Shown here piece by piece: positions 1 to 7,326 of a DNA stretch of 20,595 nucleotides. The stretch spans positions 1 to 20,595 of the forward strand of contig JANQPK010000422.1 of NCBI GenBank assembly GCA_028289505.1. Reading direction: 5' to 3'. Both the position numbers and the translations under genes were made by a program. Source of the stretch: Cyclobacteriaceae bacterium (GTDB lineage Bacteria > Bacteroidota > Bacteroidia > Cytophagales > Cyclobacteriaceae). The notes under the pieces were generated by a model. It did no database searches, had not been told where the DNA came from, and saw only the letters and a list, made by a program, of their open reading frames with translations. Each line of letters begins with the position of its first letter. Within the stretch, counting starts at the first letter, position 1.

Positions 1-462
1 ATAGGGTCTATGGGCTAATGGTGCTGATTCTTGTTGGTAATCAACCACAATGTTGGAAGCATAACTGATCAAGGTGGTTGCGGTATTTGGATCACTGGCA
101 TCTGCGATCAACTGAACTTGAGCCTGACCGGTGTGTTGCAGCTCCTGATAGAAATTTTCCGGAAAGACCATTGCCATTTTGATCTCTCCATACTTAAAGG
201 ATTCTTCTATTTGATGATAATCTTGTATAACCTGTTCAACTAAAAAGTTTTCACTTGCCTCTAATTTTCCAATAATGGATTGGGTGGCCTCATCATTGGA
301 ATAGTCCACTACTATGATTTGGGAATCCTTTATCTCATTGGTAAGGGCAAAACCAAACAATACAATCTGCACTACGGGTAACCCGAATAATAGCAGTAAT
401 GTCTTTTGGTCACGAAATACATGCAAAAACTCCTTTCTTATGAATGTTAACAGTTGCTTCAT
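1..462 (-). CDS. ABC-2 type transport permease, N-terminal part (runs off the left edge)
   Basis: Inner-membrane permease subunit of an ABC-2 exporter, homologous in position and style to YbhS/YbhR. Only the first 154 codons are in the window; there is no stop before position 1. The ATG is at 462-460, and the stop of the upstream ATPase directly abuts it (TAA then ATG), so the two genes are translated as a unit. The protein opens MKQLLTFIRKEF, followed by LHVFRDQKT, a typical cytosolic start for this family. One hydrophobic helix follows (about residues 22-42, LLLLFGLPVVQIVLFGFAL). Then comes a long soluble periplasmic region with a conserved-type segment (VVDYSNDEATQ, MAMVFPENF), as in the ABC2_membrane_3 family. 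A second permease gene would be expected just beyond the edge. The family call is firm; the substrate is not known. Confidence 0.88.
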   Translation of the reverse strand, partial: MKQLLTFIRKEFLHVFRDQKTLLLLFGLPVVQIVLFGFALTNEIKDSQIIVVDYSNDEATQSIIGKLEASENFLVEQVIQDYHQIEESFKYGEIKMAMVFPENFYQELQHTGQAQVQLIADASDPNTATTLISYASNIVVDYQQESAPLAHRPY

Positions 463-1206
463 TTAATCTCCACGTTTTGCACCGCGAGCCAATTCGTAAA
501 ACACCTGGTCCATACTTTCTACAGCAAACTTCTGTTTGAGATTTGCAGGAGAGTCCAACGCCGCCAAATCTCCATCTACCATCATGGAGATTCGATCACA
601 GTATTCGGCTTCGTCCATGTAATGAGTGGTAACAAAAACGGTGATGCCGTCATCAACCGCCTGATAGATCATATCCCAAAACTGCCTGCGAATGACCGGG
701 TCAACCCCTCCGGTGGGCTCATCAAGAAAAACGATTTTGGGGTTATGAATAATGGCTACTGAAAAAGCTAGTTTTTGCTTCCAACCTAGTGGTAAAGATT
801 TCACCAGTATATTCTTTTGCTGGTCAAGGGCCAGTGAATTAATCAATTCATTACTTCTATTACTTATTTCCTTTGGTTTAAGCCCGTAGATACCCCCAAA
901 AAATCGAATGTTTTCAATTACTGTCAGGTCTTCATACAAAGAAAACTTCTGACTCATGTATCCAATATTCTGCTTGATTTTTTCGGCTTGGTTGTAAACG
1001 TTAAACCCCGCCACCTTAGCCTCTCCGGCAGAAGGTTTTGAAAGCCCACATAACATACGCATGGCGGTAGTTTTGCCTGCTCCATTTGCTCCAAGGAAAC
1101 CAAATATCTCTCCTTTCCTCACATCGAAGGTGATTTCATTTACTGCTACGAATTCTCCAAACTTCTTAGTAAGCTTCTGAGTTGATATGACCAGCTCTTT
1201 GCTCAT
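463..1206 (-). CDS. ABC transporter ATPase (YbhF C-terminal-half-like), degenerate signature motif
   Basis: Nucleotide-binding subunit of 247 residues that powers the adjacent ABC-2 permease. Visible motifs: Walker A GANGAGKT (39-46), Q-loop Gln86 (YMSQKFSLYEDLTV), Walker B IVFLDEP (158-164), D-loop GGVD, and H-loop His195 (TTHYMDEA). The signature, normally LSGGQ, is instead LPLGWKQ (138-144). The same kind of deviation is known in the second ATPase half of E. coli YbhF. The ATG at 1206 overlaps the upstream ATPase stop by 4 bp (ATGA), and the stop at 463 abuts the permease ATG, so the three genes are translationally linked. Because the signature is degenerate while the Q- and H-loops are intact, this subunit probably pairs with its neighbour rather than forming a homodimer (inference). 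Confidence 0.93.
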   Translation of the reverse strand: MSKELVISTQKLTKKFGEFVAVNEITFDVRKGEIFGFLGANGAGKTTAMRMLCGLSKPSAGEAKVAGFNVYNQAEKIKQNIGYMSQKFSLYEDLTVIENIRFFGGIYGLKPKEISNRSNELINSLALDQQKNILVKSLPLGWKQKLAFSVAIIHNPKIVFLDEPTGGVDPVIRRQFWDMIYQAVDDGITVFVTTHYMDEAEYCDRISMMVDGDLAALDSPANLKQKFAVESMDQVFYELARGAKRGD

Positions 1207-2114
1207 GATGCTTTCATCAAATCAATGAAGCAGTCTTCAATAGTAGGTGTGGTATTGGTCATAATTAGTTCTTCATTTAGTTGAAGCAATTGCGCCAGTT
1301 GCTCTTTTTCAATCGGTTTGTCCTCCACAAAAGTGATGTGATGGTATTCACCAAAAGCGTTCGCACTATCGATCTCCGGGGTACGCCTAAGTTTGTCCAG
1401 CAGCTTCCCCATTTGATGAGATTTAACTGCATACAACTGCTTAGGGTATTGGGCAATAATTGCGCTCGGAGTGTCAACAGATAAAATCTTACCCTCCTGG
1501 ATTAACGCGATCTTTTCACATAAGCTGGCCTCATCCATGTATGGAGTAGATACCAGAATGGTGATCCCTTTATCTTTCAGGCGTTTAAGCATTTCCCAAA
1601 ATTCTTTCCGGGAAACTGCATCAACACCCGTGGTCGGCTCATCCAGGAAAAGTACTTTGGGGTTGTGGATCAACGCACAGCATAAGGCCAGTTTTTGTTT
1701 CATTCCACCCGATAAATTTCCTGCTCTCCTTTGGTTGAACGGCTCTATTTGGAAGTAAATTTCCTTCACCAATTCGTAGTTTTCCTCAATGGTGGTATTG
1801 AACATAGTGGCGAAAAAGTGGAGGTTCTCACGAACCGTTAGGTCCTGATATAAAGAAAATTTCCCGGGCATATAGCCCACTGATTTTCGAATATTTTTAT
1901 AGTCTTTTACTACATCATTTCCACTAACGATGGCGCTACCACTATCTGCAAGAAGCAAGGTTGTGAGTATCCGAAAAAGTGTGGTTTTCCCAGCTCCGTC
2001 TGGACCAATAAGACCAAACAGTTCACCGCAATTAACCTCGAAGGAAACGTGATCTATTGCCATTTGGCCCTTTAGGTAAGATTTACTAATCGAATCAAGA
2101 CGTACCTCTTTCAT
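1203..2114 (-). CDS. ABC transporter ATPase (YbhF N-terminal-half-like), atypical Q- and H-loops
   Basis: Second nucleotide-binding subunit of the same exporter, 303 residues. Walker A is GPDGAGKT (37-44), the signature is canonical LSGGMKQ (134-140), and Walker B is VLFLDEP (154-160), followed by TTGVD. The Q-loop glutamine is replaced by Gly84 (YMPGKFSLYQ), and the H-loop histidine by Pro191 (VSTPYMDEA). A C-terminal extension of about 90 residues, not part of the core ATPase fold, follows from about residue 210, as is common in ABC-2 ATPases. The start ATG at 2114 lies 6 bp after the membrane-fusion gene stop. Residue losses here complement those in the downstream ATPase, suggesting a heterodimer with one active and one degenerate ATP site. 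In E. coli these two domains are fused in one protein, YbhF. Confidence 0.93.
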   Translation of the reverse strand: MKEVRLDSISKSYLKGQMAIDHVSFEVNCGELFGLIGPDGAGKTTLFRILTTLLLADSGSAIVSGNDVVKDYKNIRKSVGYMPGKFSLYQDLTVRENLHFFATMFNTTIEENYELVKEIYFQIEPFNQRRAGNLSGGMKQKLALCCALIHNPKVLFLDEPTTGVDAVSRKEFWEMLKRLKDKGITILVSTPYMDEASLCEKIALIQEGKILSVDTPSAIIAQYPKQLYAVKSHQMGKLLDKLRRTPEIDSANAFGEYHHITFVEDKPIEKEQLAQLLQLNEELIMTNTTPTIEDCFIDLMKAS

Positions 2115-2120
2115 GTTGAT

Positions 2121-3014
2121 TTACAAAATGATCTCTCCGTACATACCAATTTTATAGGTACCGTCATTTTCAACCCGTACCTTGGTTGCGTACACCTTGT
2201 TGGCGCGTTCAGCCCTGGTCTGTATGCTTTTAGGGGTGAATTCTGCTTTGTTATTAATCCAATAAACGGTTCCCTTTGATTCTATGTATCCCCCTTTGCC
2301 ATCGTCTGTACGAACGTTGACTTCCTGTCCCAGTTTAACTTCGGGTAATTGATCTCCGGTCAGGTACACCTTAAGTGTAATGGTAGAAAGATCAGCAATT
2401 TTATAAAGTGCTTTTCCAGGCGTGGCTTTCTCATATTGCTCCACATACGTCATCAGAACTGTACCGTTTACCGGATTGACCAGCATACATTTCCTGATGT
2501 TATCGTTGGTTATTTCAATTTGAGCATCCAGAGCTTTTGCTTCCAGGTCGAGACTGGAATAGTCACGAGTCAGCTGATTGCGCGAAGCCCTGATATTGCC
2601 GTTGATAATTTCCGTCTGAGCATTGATATCGTCTACTTGTTGCTTTGTGGCAGCATCTTTCCGGTACAAACCGTTTATGCGCTGTTGTTCCAACTGGGCT
2701 AGCTTCAGTTGCTCTTCAAGTGAAGCCAGTTGGGCGCCAAAATCGGGTTTTCTGCTTAAAATCGATTTCTTTTGTGCTTCAAGCTGCAGCTTTTGAAGAT
2801 ATAGCTGAGTAGTGTCAATGTACCCAATGTAAACTCCTGCCTTCAGTTCCTGGCCCTCTTCAATTTTGAATGCTTCCAGGGTACCCGATACTTCAGAAGA
2901 AATAATGACCTCCTCTGCCTCAAATGCCCCGGTGGCATCATAGTCCTCATTGCCATTGTCGCAGCTTATCAACAGCGCAGCAACAATAAAATTGGATATC
3001 CCCATTATTTTCAT
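2121..3014 (-). CDS. HlyD-family membrane-fusion (periplasmic adaptor) lipoprotein, YbhG-like
   Basis: Periplasmic adaptor of 297 residues that should bridge the ABC permease and the TolC-like channel. The N-terminus MKIMGISNFIVAALLISC is a lipoprotein signal with Cys18 in an L-I-S-C lipobox, so the protein is predicted to be lipid-anchored rather than held by a transmembrane helix. A first half lipoyl/barrel-sandwich motif (SSEVSGTLEAFKIEEGQEL, about 39-57) leads into a helical hairpin of about 100 residues rich in Gln, Glu and Leu. A second half-motif (LVNPVNGTVLM) and a beta-barrel domain ending GMYGEIIL follow. The gene sits 10 bp after the outer-membrane factor gene and 6 bp before the first ATPase, which fixes its role in the same pump. 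The family is certain; the exported substrate is not. Confidence 0.92.
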   Translation of the reverse strand: MKIMGISNFIVAALLISCDNGNEDYDATGAFEAEEVIISSEVSGTLEAFKIEEGQELKAGVYIGYIDTTQLYLQKLQLEAQKKSILSRKPDFGAQLASLEEQLKLAQLEQQRINGLYRKDAATKQQVDDINAQTEIINGNIRASRNQLTRDYSSLDLEAKALDAQIEITNDNIRKCMLVNPVNGTVLMTYVEQYEKATPGKALYKIADLSTITLKVYLTGDQLPEVKLGQEVNVRTDDGKGGYIESKGTVYWINNKAEFTPKSIQTRAERANKVYATKVRVENDGTYKIGMYGEIIL

Positions 3015-3024
3015 TTGATTAATT

Positions 3025-4296
3025 TTAAAGGTTTCCTGTGGTGATTTTATGTTGGTTTTTCAATTGCAGTAGCTCGATATCATGCAAATTCAGGCTCTGT
3101 CTTGCCTGATCTTCATCAATAACCACTTGTTTATAATCTGTGGCAGTAATAACCCCATTTTCCAACTGGTCTTTGGAGGTTTCGGTAATTTCCTCGCGCA
3201 GTTTGATGATCTCCCGATCCTTTATGATAAGTTGTTCGAGTTTGGCAATCTCTGATTGCTGGCCAGTGAGTACTAGTCGGGTATTGAATAAGAAGGTTTC
3301 GCGTTGTGTCTCATAAATGTCCTGATTGACCGAGAGAATCTGCCTCTGTTGGTCATCGGTATAATACCTTGAAATATTCCAGGAAAGCCGGAGCCCCCCG
3401 ATGTAGTAGGGTTCAAAATCGTTACTTAGAAAATTCAAAGCTGGTCTGCCAAACCCGCCTTGAAAAAACAGGCTCAATTGAGGCAGATTGTTTTTGGCGA
3501 TCAGTTCATTTTGTGAACTTAAGGACTGTTTCTGAGCGTTGAAAAAGCTTAATTCAGGCCGGTTTATCTCTTGGGATAGACCATCAACGTATGGCGAGAC
3601 CAATTGGGTATCACCGGGGATTCTTTGCCCGATGAACAGTTCAAGCTTCTCCAGAGAAGAGGATTTCTTTGCTGTCAGTTCGATTAGTCGTTGTTCCAGT
3701 TTGATCAGTTCGGCTTTCAGGATACTAACCTCACTGCTAAGGATGGTTCCAAATTCGTAAGAGCTTTCGGCACGGGTGAGTCCCGCTTCCAGATCCTGGC
3801 GGGTAAGGTTGGTTTGATCGATTTGGCCTTCTGTCTTCAAAATTCCAAAATACAAGTCACTAACCTGCTGTTTTATTTCATAAAGATCCGTTTCTAACTC
3901 TTTTTCTTGGACTATACCATTTAACTGCTCAATCTTCTTATTTTGCTTGGATACTGCAAGGCCTGTCAGTGGCTGTACAATCTCCCCATATAGGTTGTAT
4001 TGGTCCTTACTCAACTCAGGTGCACCCAGAGACTCCCCGTCCGGTAGGCTGGTTACCTCTGACTGGTAGCTTGCCTGACCATTGATGGTAATTTGGGGCA
4101 GCATGGTTCTTCCAATATTGCTTGTGGATAACTCCGTATTTTGGCGGATTAATCCTCGTTGGTTAATCTGGGGATAGTTCTTTTCTGCAAGAGATAAGCA
4201 GGTTTCAAGCGTAAGCTTCTGACCGGTGCACAAATGACTCCATCCCAACAGTACCAAGGTGCCTATTAGGCGCTTACCAATCGGAAAGGTTTTCAT
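3025..4296 (-). CDS. TolC-like outer-membrane efflux protein
   Basis: Outer-membrane channel subunit of 423 residues, the usual size for the OEP/TolC family. A Sec signal peptide (about 1-26, MKTFPIGKRLIGTLVLLGW...) precedes LTLETCLSLAEKNYPQI, the typical first helix of these proteins. Two long alpha-helical repeats follow, full of Gln, Glu and Leu heptads; the second half opens with NRPELSFFNAQKQSLSSQNELIAKNNLPQ and contains LSLFFQGGFGRP and GGLRLSWNI, the usual beta-strand segments. The gene lies 47 bp downstream of tetR, and that short gap contains a copy of the predicted TetR operator 16 bp before this start codon. It therefore probably has its own regulated promoter as well as read-through from tetR. 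Confidence 0.92.
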   Translation of the reverse strand: MKTFPIGKRLIGTLVLLGWSHLCTGQKLTLETCLSLAEKNYPQINQRGLIRQNTELSTSNIGRTMLPQITINGQASYQSEVTSLPDGESLGAPELSKDQYNLYGEIVQPLTGLAVSKQNKKIEQLNGIVQEKELETDLYEIKQQVSDLYFGILKTEGQIDQTNLTRQDLEAGLTRAESSYEFGTILSSEVSILKAELIKLEQRLIELTAKKSSSLEKLELFIGQRIPGDTQLVSPYVDGLSQEINRPELSFFNAQKQSLSSQNELIAKNNLPQLSLFFQGGFGRPALNFLSNDFEPYYIGGLRLSWNISRYYTDDQQRQILSVNQDIYETQRETFLFNTRLVLTGQQSEIAKLEQLIIKDREIIKLREEITETSKDQLENGVITATDYKQVVIDEDQARQSLNLHDIELLQLKNQHKITTGNL

Positions 4297-4311
4297 ATTT
4301 ATATAATTGTT

Positions 4312-4327
4312 TTAAACGTTTGTTTAA
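4312..4327. promoter_or_regulatory. Predicted TetR operator upstream of the tolC-like gene
   Basis: The sequence TTAAACGTTTGTTTAA has perfect 6-bp inverted arms (TTAAAC/GTTTAA) around a 4-bp centre. It lies in the 47-bp gap between tetR and the outer-membrane factor gene, 16 bp before the latter's ATG. Its exact reverse complement occurs at 4990-5005 upstream of tetR. The size and symmetry fit TetR-family operators; binding itself is inferred. Confidence 0.72.
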
Positions 4328-4343
4328 TTCAAGACAAAAAAAT

Positions 4344-4949
4344 TTATTCCATCATTTGTTTAACCCATATAGGTATCAGTTGCTTGCGTTGATCCATTAG
4401 AGAATCAAATAAAGTATCATCTATTTCAGCCACATGCCTTAGCATTGGCTGGGCTACAAATGGGAAGAGTGTAAGACTCATAATATTTATTATAATGTGT
4501 ACTGGGTTTATTTTTACGAGCCTTTCTGGACTTGTTGAAGACTGTAATTGACGAAAAAAAATGCTCTCCTTTATTTTGAAGTTATTCGCCATAAAACCCA
4601 CGAACTCATCCTGGTTGCTTCTTAATTCATTTAAAATAAACATGGGGATGTCCGGCTGAGCCTTCAGCTGATTGATGTATCCTGATACCAGAAGTTGAAT
4701 CTTTTCTTCAAGTGAAGTATTTTCCTCATTAAAGACTGTGCGAACTGATGTAAAAAAGACACTCAAGCTTTCCAACATAATTTGGCGAAACAGCAATTCT
4801 TTACTTCTAAAGTAATAGTTAACTAATGCGAGATTGGTATCAGCTTCTTTGGCTATATCCCTCATCCTTGTAGCGGCAAAGCCTTTTTTAACAAAGATAT
4901 TTCTTGCTGCTTCTTTGATCTTTACCTCGTTAGTTTCGTCTTTGCTCAA
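4344..4949 (-). CDS. TetR/AcrR-family transcriptional repressor of the efflux operon
   Basis: Repressor of 201 residues. The N-terminal helix-turn-helix is clear: IKEAARNIFVKKGFAATRMR, then DIAKEADTNLALVNYYFRSK (about residues 11-50), the canonical TetR DNA-binding pattern. The rest is an alpha-helical ligand and dimer domain of the kind seen in CecR-like regulators. The only start in frame is TTG at 4949: an in-frame stop lies 30 bp upstream (4977-4979) and there is no ATG between. A 16-bp inverted-repeat operator lies 41 bp upstream, and its twin precedes the next gene, so the protein probably represses both itself and the pump. The inducing ligand cannot be read from sequence. Confidence 0.92.
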   Translation of the reverse strand: MSKDETNEVKIKEAARNIFVKKGFAATRMRDIAKEADTNLALVNYYFRSKELLFRQIMLESLSVFFTSVRTVFNEENTSLEEKIQLLVSGYINQLKAQPDIPMFILNELRSNQDEFVGFMANNFKIKESIFFRQLQSSTSPERLVKINPVHIIINIMSLTLFPFVAQPMLRHVAEIDDTLFDSLMDQRKQLIPIWVKQMME

Positions 4950-4989
4950 AAAAATCGGATTTAGTAGGAGGTAAAGTTAAACGAATTTT

Positions 4990-5005
4990 TTAAACAAACG
5001 TTTAA
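4990..5005. promoter_or_regulatory. Predicted TetR operator upstream of tetR
   Basis: The sequence TTAAACAAACGTTTAA, with 6-bp inverted arms around a 4-bp centre, lies 41 bp before the TetR start. It is the exact reverse complement of the site at 4312-4327. A 16-bp exact match at both expected regulatory positions is unlikely by chance, which supports autorepression plus repression of the pump genes. Confidence 0.75.
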
Positions 5006-5244
5006 TTGATCAAAATGTTTTATAACACTGGAGTCAACAAAGACTAGTTTACCCAGCAATAGCTAATATGCTAAACGGCCTGCTTTGGGTATGAATTAGC
5101 CTTTCATTGAATGACCCTCAACACAATCGAGCTATTTCCATTCATACTACATTATTTCCCAATTTTAACTATTATGTAAGTAAATGCTCCTACTAGAATA
5201 GGATGTTTAGAAACAAAGCCACCTCTTGATAAAATAGAAATAGC
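5006..5244. other. Divergent intergenic region between tetR and the araC-type gene
   Basis: About 240 bp of AT-rich sequence with no convincing open frame. It must hold promoters for both divergent regulators. I looked for the Bacteroidota pattern (TTTG near -33, TAnnTTTG near -7). The closest on the minus strand, around 5015-5045, is imperfect, so I do not assign a promoter. The TetR operator sits at its left end. Confidence 0.5.
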
Positions 5245-6159
5245 TTGAATGCCGGAATAACAACATACAATTCTGAAGATTTCAGAAAAGAGTATTTTAA
5301 CGCAAGCCCGGAGTTAGAGAAGTTGTTTGAAAAAAGTGTTGAGGATTTTTTTTGCTTGCGAATTGAAGACGTCATTGAAAGAGTCTACAAACCTATTCTG
5401 CCCTCAAGGGAAGAAAGTCACACACTTATTTTTGTAACTTATGGTTCTTATAAAACTAAGATCGGTTTTAAGGAGTATACTGTATTACCTAACCACATTG
5501 TAATTTACCAGGCAGGGGCGGTTTTTTCTACAGAACAGATTTCAAAAGAGGTAAAGGGCTATACCTGCCATTTTCACCCAGATATTCTCATCGGTAAGTT
5601 CGGCAACCGTTCATTGATTTCGGATTTTGAGTTTTTGAATGTTGGAACTCATCCAATAGTTAGGGTAAAGCAAGCATCAATGCTAGCGATTCAAAACGTC
5701 TTCGAAAGACTATGTGTTGAATTCAAATCTGATCAAAGACCAAATCCAATTATTGTACATTCCTATCTCTACTCACTGCTTGCTGAGGTAAAAATATTAT
5801 TTGGCAAGGATAACTTACCCGGTCAGAGTGCTTCATCTCAGATTACTTCCCAATTCAAAAAGTTAGCTCATGAAAACGTGAAGAAAAACTTGAAAGTATC
5901 CGACTTTGCTGAACTGATGAATATAAGCCCTAACCATTTAAACAAATCGATAAAACTTGTGACATCAAAAACGGCATCCGAAATCTACGATGAAATAAAA
6001 CTCATTGAAATCAAGTTTTTGCTTTATCAATCCAAGTTATCAATAAGTGAGATTTCCTACGCAATGGGATATTTAGATCCTTCCTATTTCGCAAGATTTT
6101 TTAAGAACCATACTAGTATGTCACCCTCTGATTTTCGTGAATTGATTGAAAAGTCCTAA
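5245..6159 (+). CDS. AraC-family transcriptional regulator
   Basis: Regulator of 304 residues with the standard two-part layout. The N-terminal 190 residues form a probable cupin-like sensing domain (YTVLPNHIVIYQAGAVF, YTCHFHPDILIG). The last 100 residues carry two helix-turn-helix motifs: VKKNLKVSDFAELMNISPNH and, near the end, ISEISYAMGYLDPSYFARFF, followed by KNHTSMSPSDFREL, the hallmark AraC/XylS C-terminus. The start is taken as TTG at 5245: an in-frame stop lies at 5230-5232, no ATG occurs in frame before residue 140 or so, and the domain needs this N-terminus. It is followed on the same strand by three small genes starting 67 bp downstream, which may be its targets; no operator was identified. 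The ligand is unknown. Confidence 0.9.
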   Translation: MNAGITTYNSEDFRKEYFNASPELEKLFEKSVEDFFCLRIEDVIERVYKPILPSREESHTLIFVTYGSYKTKIGFKEYTVLPNHIVIYQAGAVFSTEQISKEVKGYTCHFHPDILIGKFGNRSLISDFEFLNVGTHPIVRVKQASMLAIQNVFERLCVEFKSDQRPNPIIVHSYLYSLLAEVKILFGKDNLPGQSASSQITSQFKKLAHENVKKNLKVSDFAELMNISPNHLNKSIKLVTSKTASEIYDEIKLIEIKFLLYQSKLSISEISYAMGYLDPSYFARFFKNHTSMSPSDFRELIEKS

Positions 6160-6210
6160 TGATGGAATAATTGTTTCTATCCATCTTTTGGAAATGTAGC
6201 GAGCTTGCGT

Positions 6211-6216
6211 GGGAGG
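6211..6216 (+). promoter_or_regulatory. Strong Shine-Dalgarno-like site deciding the start at 6227
   Basis: GGGAGG lies 10 bp before ATG 6227. It overlaps the alternative in-frame GTG at 6209, so it can only serve the downstream ATG. Such purine-rich sites are otherwise rare in this window. Confidence 0.6.
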
Positions 6217-6226
6217 TTTAAAGACT

Positions 6227-6691
6227 ATGTATTCAACCTTTTTATCACTTCACTCGATATTTAGATGGCTCGTATTAATCTCTCTATGTTATACGATTTA
6301 TAGGGCATATAAAGGATATGCATTCAAGTCTGAATTTTCTTCTTTGGACAATAAGGCACGGCATTGGACGGCAACTATAGCACACATTCAGCTAATATTT
6401 GGTGTTCTTGTTTACCTAAAAAGTCCAATCATAGAGTACTATTTCTCTGATTTTCAGAACCTGGTCTATGATTGGGATTTAACTTTCTTCGGTCTTATCC
6501 ATTTTAGTCTAATGATCAGTGCGATAGTAATTATCACCATAGGTTCTGCCAAAGCAAAACGAAAGAAATCAGACCAAGAAAAATTCAGAACCATGCTTAC
6601 CATGTATTCAATTGCACTAGTCATTATTTTGATTGCCATTCCGTGGCCATTTTCCCCACTAGCCAATCGACCATATCTAAGATCATTTTAA
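6227..6691 (+). CDS. Four-helix integral membrane protein (cytochrome B-like family of Bacteroidota)
   Basis: Small inner-membrane protein of 154 residues beginning MYSTFLSLHSIFRWLVLISL. Four hydrophobic helices are visible, at about residues 10-26, 47-66, 84-106 and 122-142. The opening LHSIFRWLVL and the histidines in the first and second helices (His9, His47, His53) match a family often labelled cytochrome B or cytochrome b561-like in Bacteroidota; heme binding is only suggested by these histidines. A GTG codon 18 bp upstream (6209) would add six residues, but the GGGAGG site favours the ATG at 6227. Its stop TAA directly abuts the ATG of the next gene, so the two are cotranslated. Function is not established. 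Confidence 0.8.
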   Translation: MYSTFLSLHSIFRWLVLISLCYTIYRAYKGYAFKSEFSSLDNKARHWTATIAHIQLIFGVLVYLKSPIIEYYFSDFQNLVYDWDLTFFGLIHFSLMISAIVIITIGSAKAKRKKSDQEKFRTMLTMYSIALVIILIAIPWPFSPLANRPYLRSF

Positions 6692-7008
6692 ATGACAAAG
6701 TTCTTCAATTCAAATATCGGAAGGTTACGTTTATTGGCAATCTTGGAAGGACTTACGTTACTGGTATTGGTCTTTGTATCAGTTCCACTTAAACATGCTT
6801 TCGGCGTCACACAACTGTCTTCAATATTGGGGCCCATACATGGAATCTTCTTTTTGCTTTTCGTTTTCAACACCATTAGCGTCGCAACAGAATATGAGTG
6901 GAGTTTAATCAAACAACTTGGAAAGTGTTGATTGCCTGTATTGTTCCATTTGGGACATTCTATATTGATAACAAAATACTAAAACCACTACACCGAAATC
7001 TTGAATAA
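6692..7008 (+). pseudogene. DUF3817 membrane protein, interrupted by a one-base frameshift
   Basis: The open frame from ATG 6692 gives 79 residues (MTKFFNSNIGRLRLLAILEG...) and stops at 6929-6931. It matches the first two thirds of DUF3817: RLRLLAILEGLTLLVLVFVSVPLKHAF, then ILGPIHGIFFLLFVFN. The missing final helix is present in another frame: WKVLIACIVPFGTFYIDNKI, including the family's PFGTF...D ending, with a stop at 7006-7008. One extra base near 6914-6919 (for example restoring CAAACTT from CAACTT) would give a 105-residue protein, a normal family length. Its stop would then overlap the ATG of the next gene by one base, which supports the restored frame. There is no suitable slippery heptamer in phase, so this is either a recent mutation or a sequencing error. 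Confidence 0.82.
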
Positions 7009-7217
7009 TGAATGTTTACGTGTTTAAAACTTCTATTAGCCAAAAGGATGTTCAAATTGTTAATACCAGACTTCACTCTTTGATTCCAAATGGTACTTGG
7101 AATTTCGACTTAGATGATTTGGATAACATTTTAAGAATTGAGTGCAGCGAAAACATAGTAGATGCAGTCTGCTCCAGTTTGAGAATTGATGGTTTTTACT
7201 GTGAAGAATTGGACTAA
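7008..7217 (+). CDS. Small HMA-like protein without the metal-binding CxxC
   Basis: A 69-residue protein, MNVYVFKTSISQKDVQIVN..., with an alternating strand-helix pattern: YVFKTSI, a helix DVQIVNTRLHSLI, WNFDLDDLDNILRIEC, a helix NIVDAVCSSLRI, and DGFYCEELD. This layout resembles the ferredoxin-like heavy-metal-associated fold seen in small Bacteroidota proteins. The N-terminal CxxC is absent; cysteines occur only later in the chain, so metal carriage should not be assumed. The ATG overlaps by one base the restored stop of the DUF3817 gene, placing it in the same transcription unit. Fold assignment is inference; biological role unknown. Confidence 0.72.
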   Translation: MNVYVFKTSISQKDVQIVNTRLHSLIPNGTWNFDLDDLDNILRIECSENIVDAVCSSLRIDGFYCEELD

Positions 7218-7269
7218 GACTGCAGACCTAAAGCAGTAGTCTGATTTAAAGATGATAAATAACTTAGCG

Positions 7270-7283
7270 ACCGGCTGCTTTTG
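7270..7283 (+). repeat. Left copy of a 14-bp direct repeat flanking the ABC permease gene
   Basis: Exact 14-bp match (ACCGGCTGCTTTTG) to 9924-9937, located between the HMA-like gene stop and the permease stop. Unlike the right copy it is not inside an evident inverted repeat. Confidence 0.45.
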
Positions 7284-7326
7284 TATGATGCTGCCTGTTA
7301 GTTTGTTTCCGAGTACAACTCGCACT

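Noticed and set aside
454..762. 102-codon open frame on the plus strand
   Set aside because: It lies antisense inside the ABC ATPase, whose motifs are intact; the translated product resembles no family.
6908..6925. Possible programmed -1 frameshift in the DUF3817 gene
   Set aside because: The frame reads ATC AAA CAA CTT, so no X-XXY-YYZ heptamer is in phase and no clear downstream stem was seen; mutation or error is simpler.
7217..7242. Hairpin ACTGC/GCAGT after the HMA-like gene
   Set aside because: Only five contiguous pairs, then a bulge, with no U-run; too weak to call a terminator.
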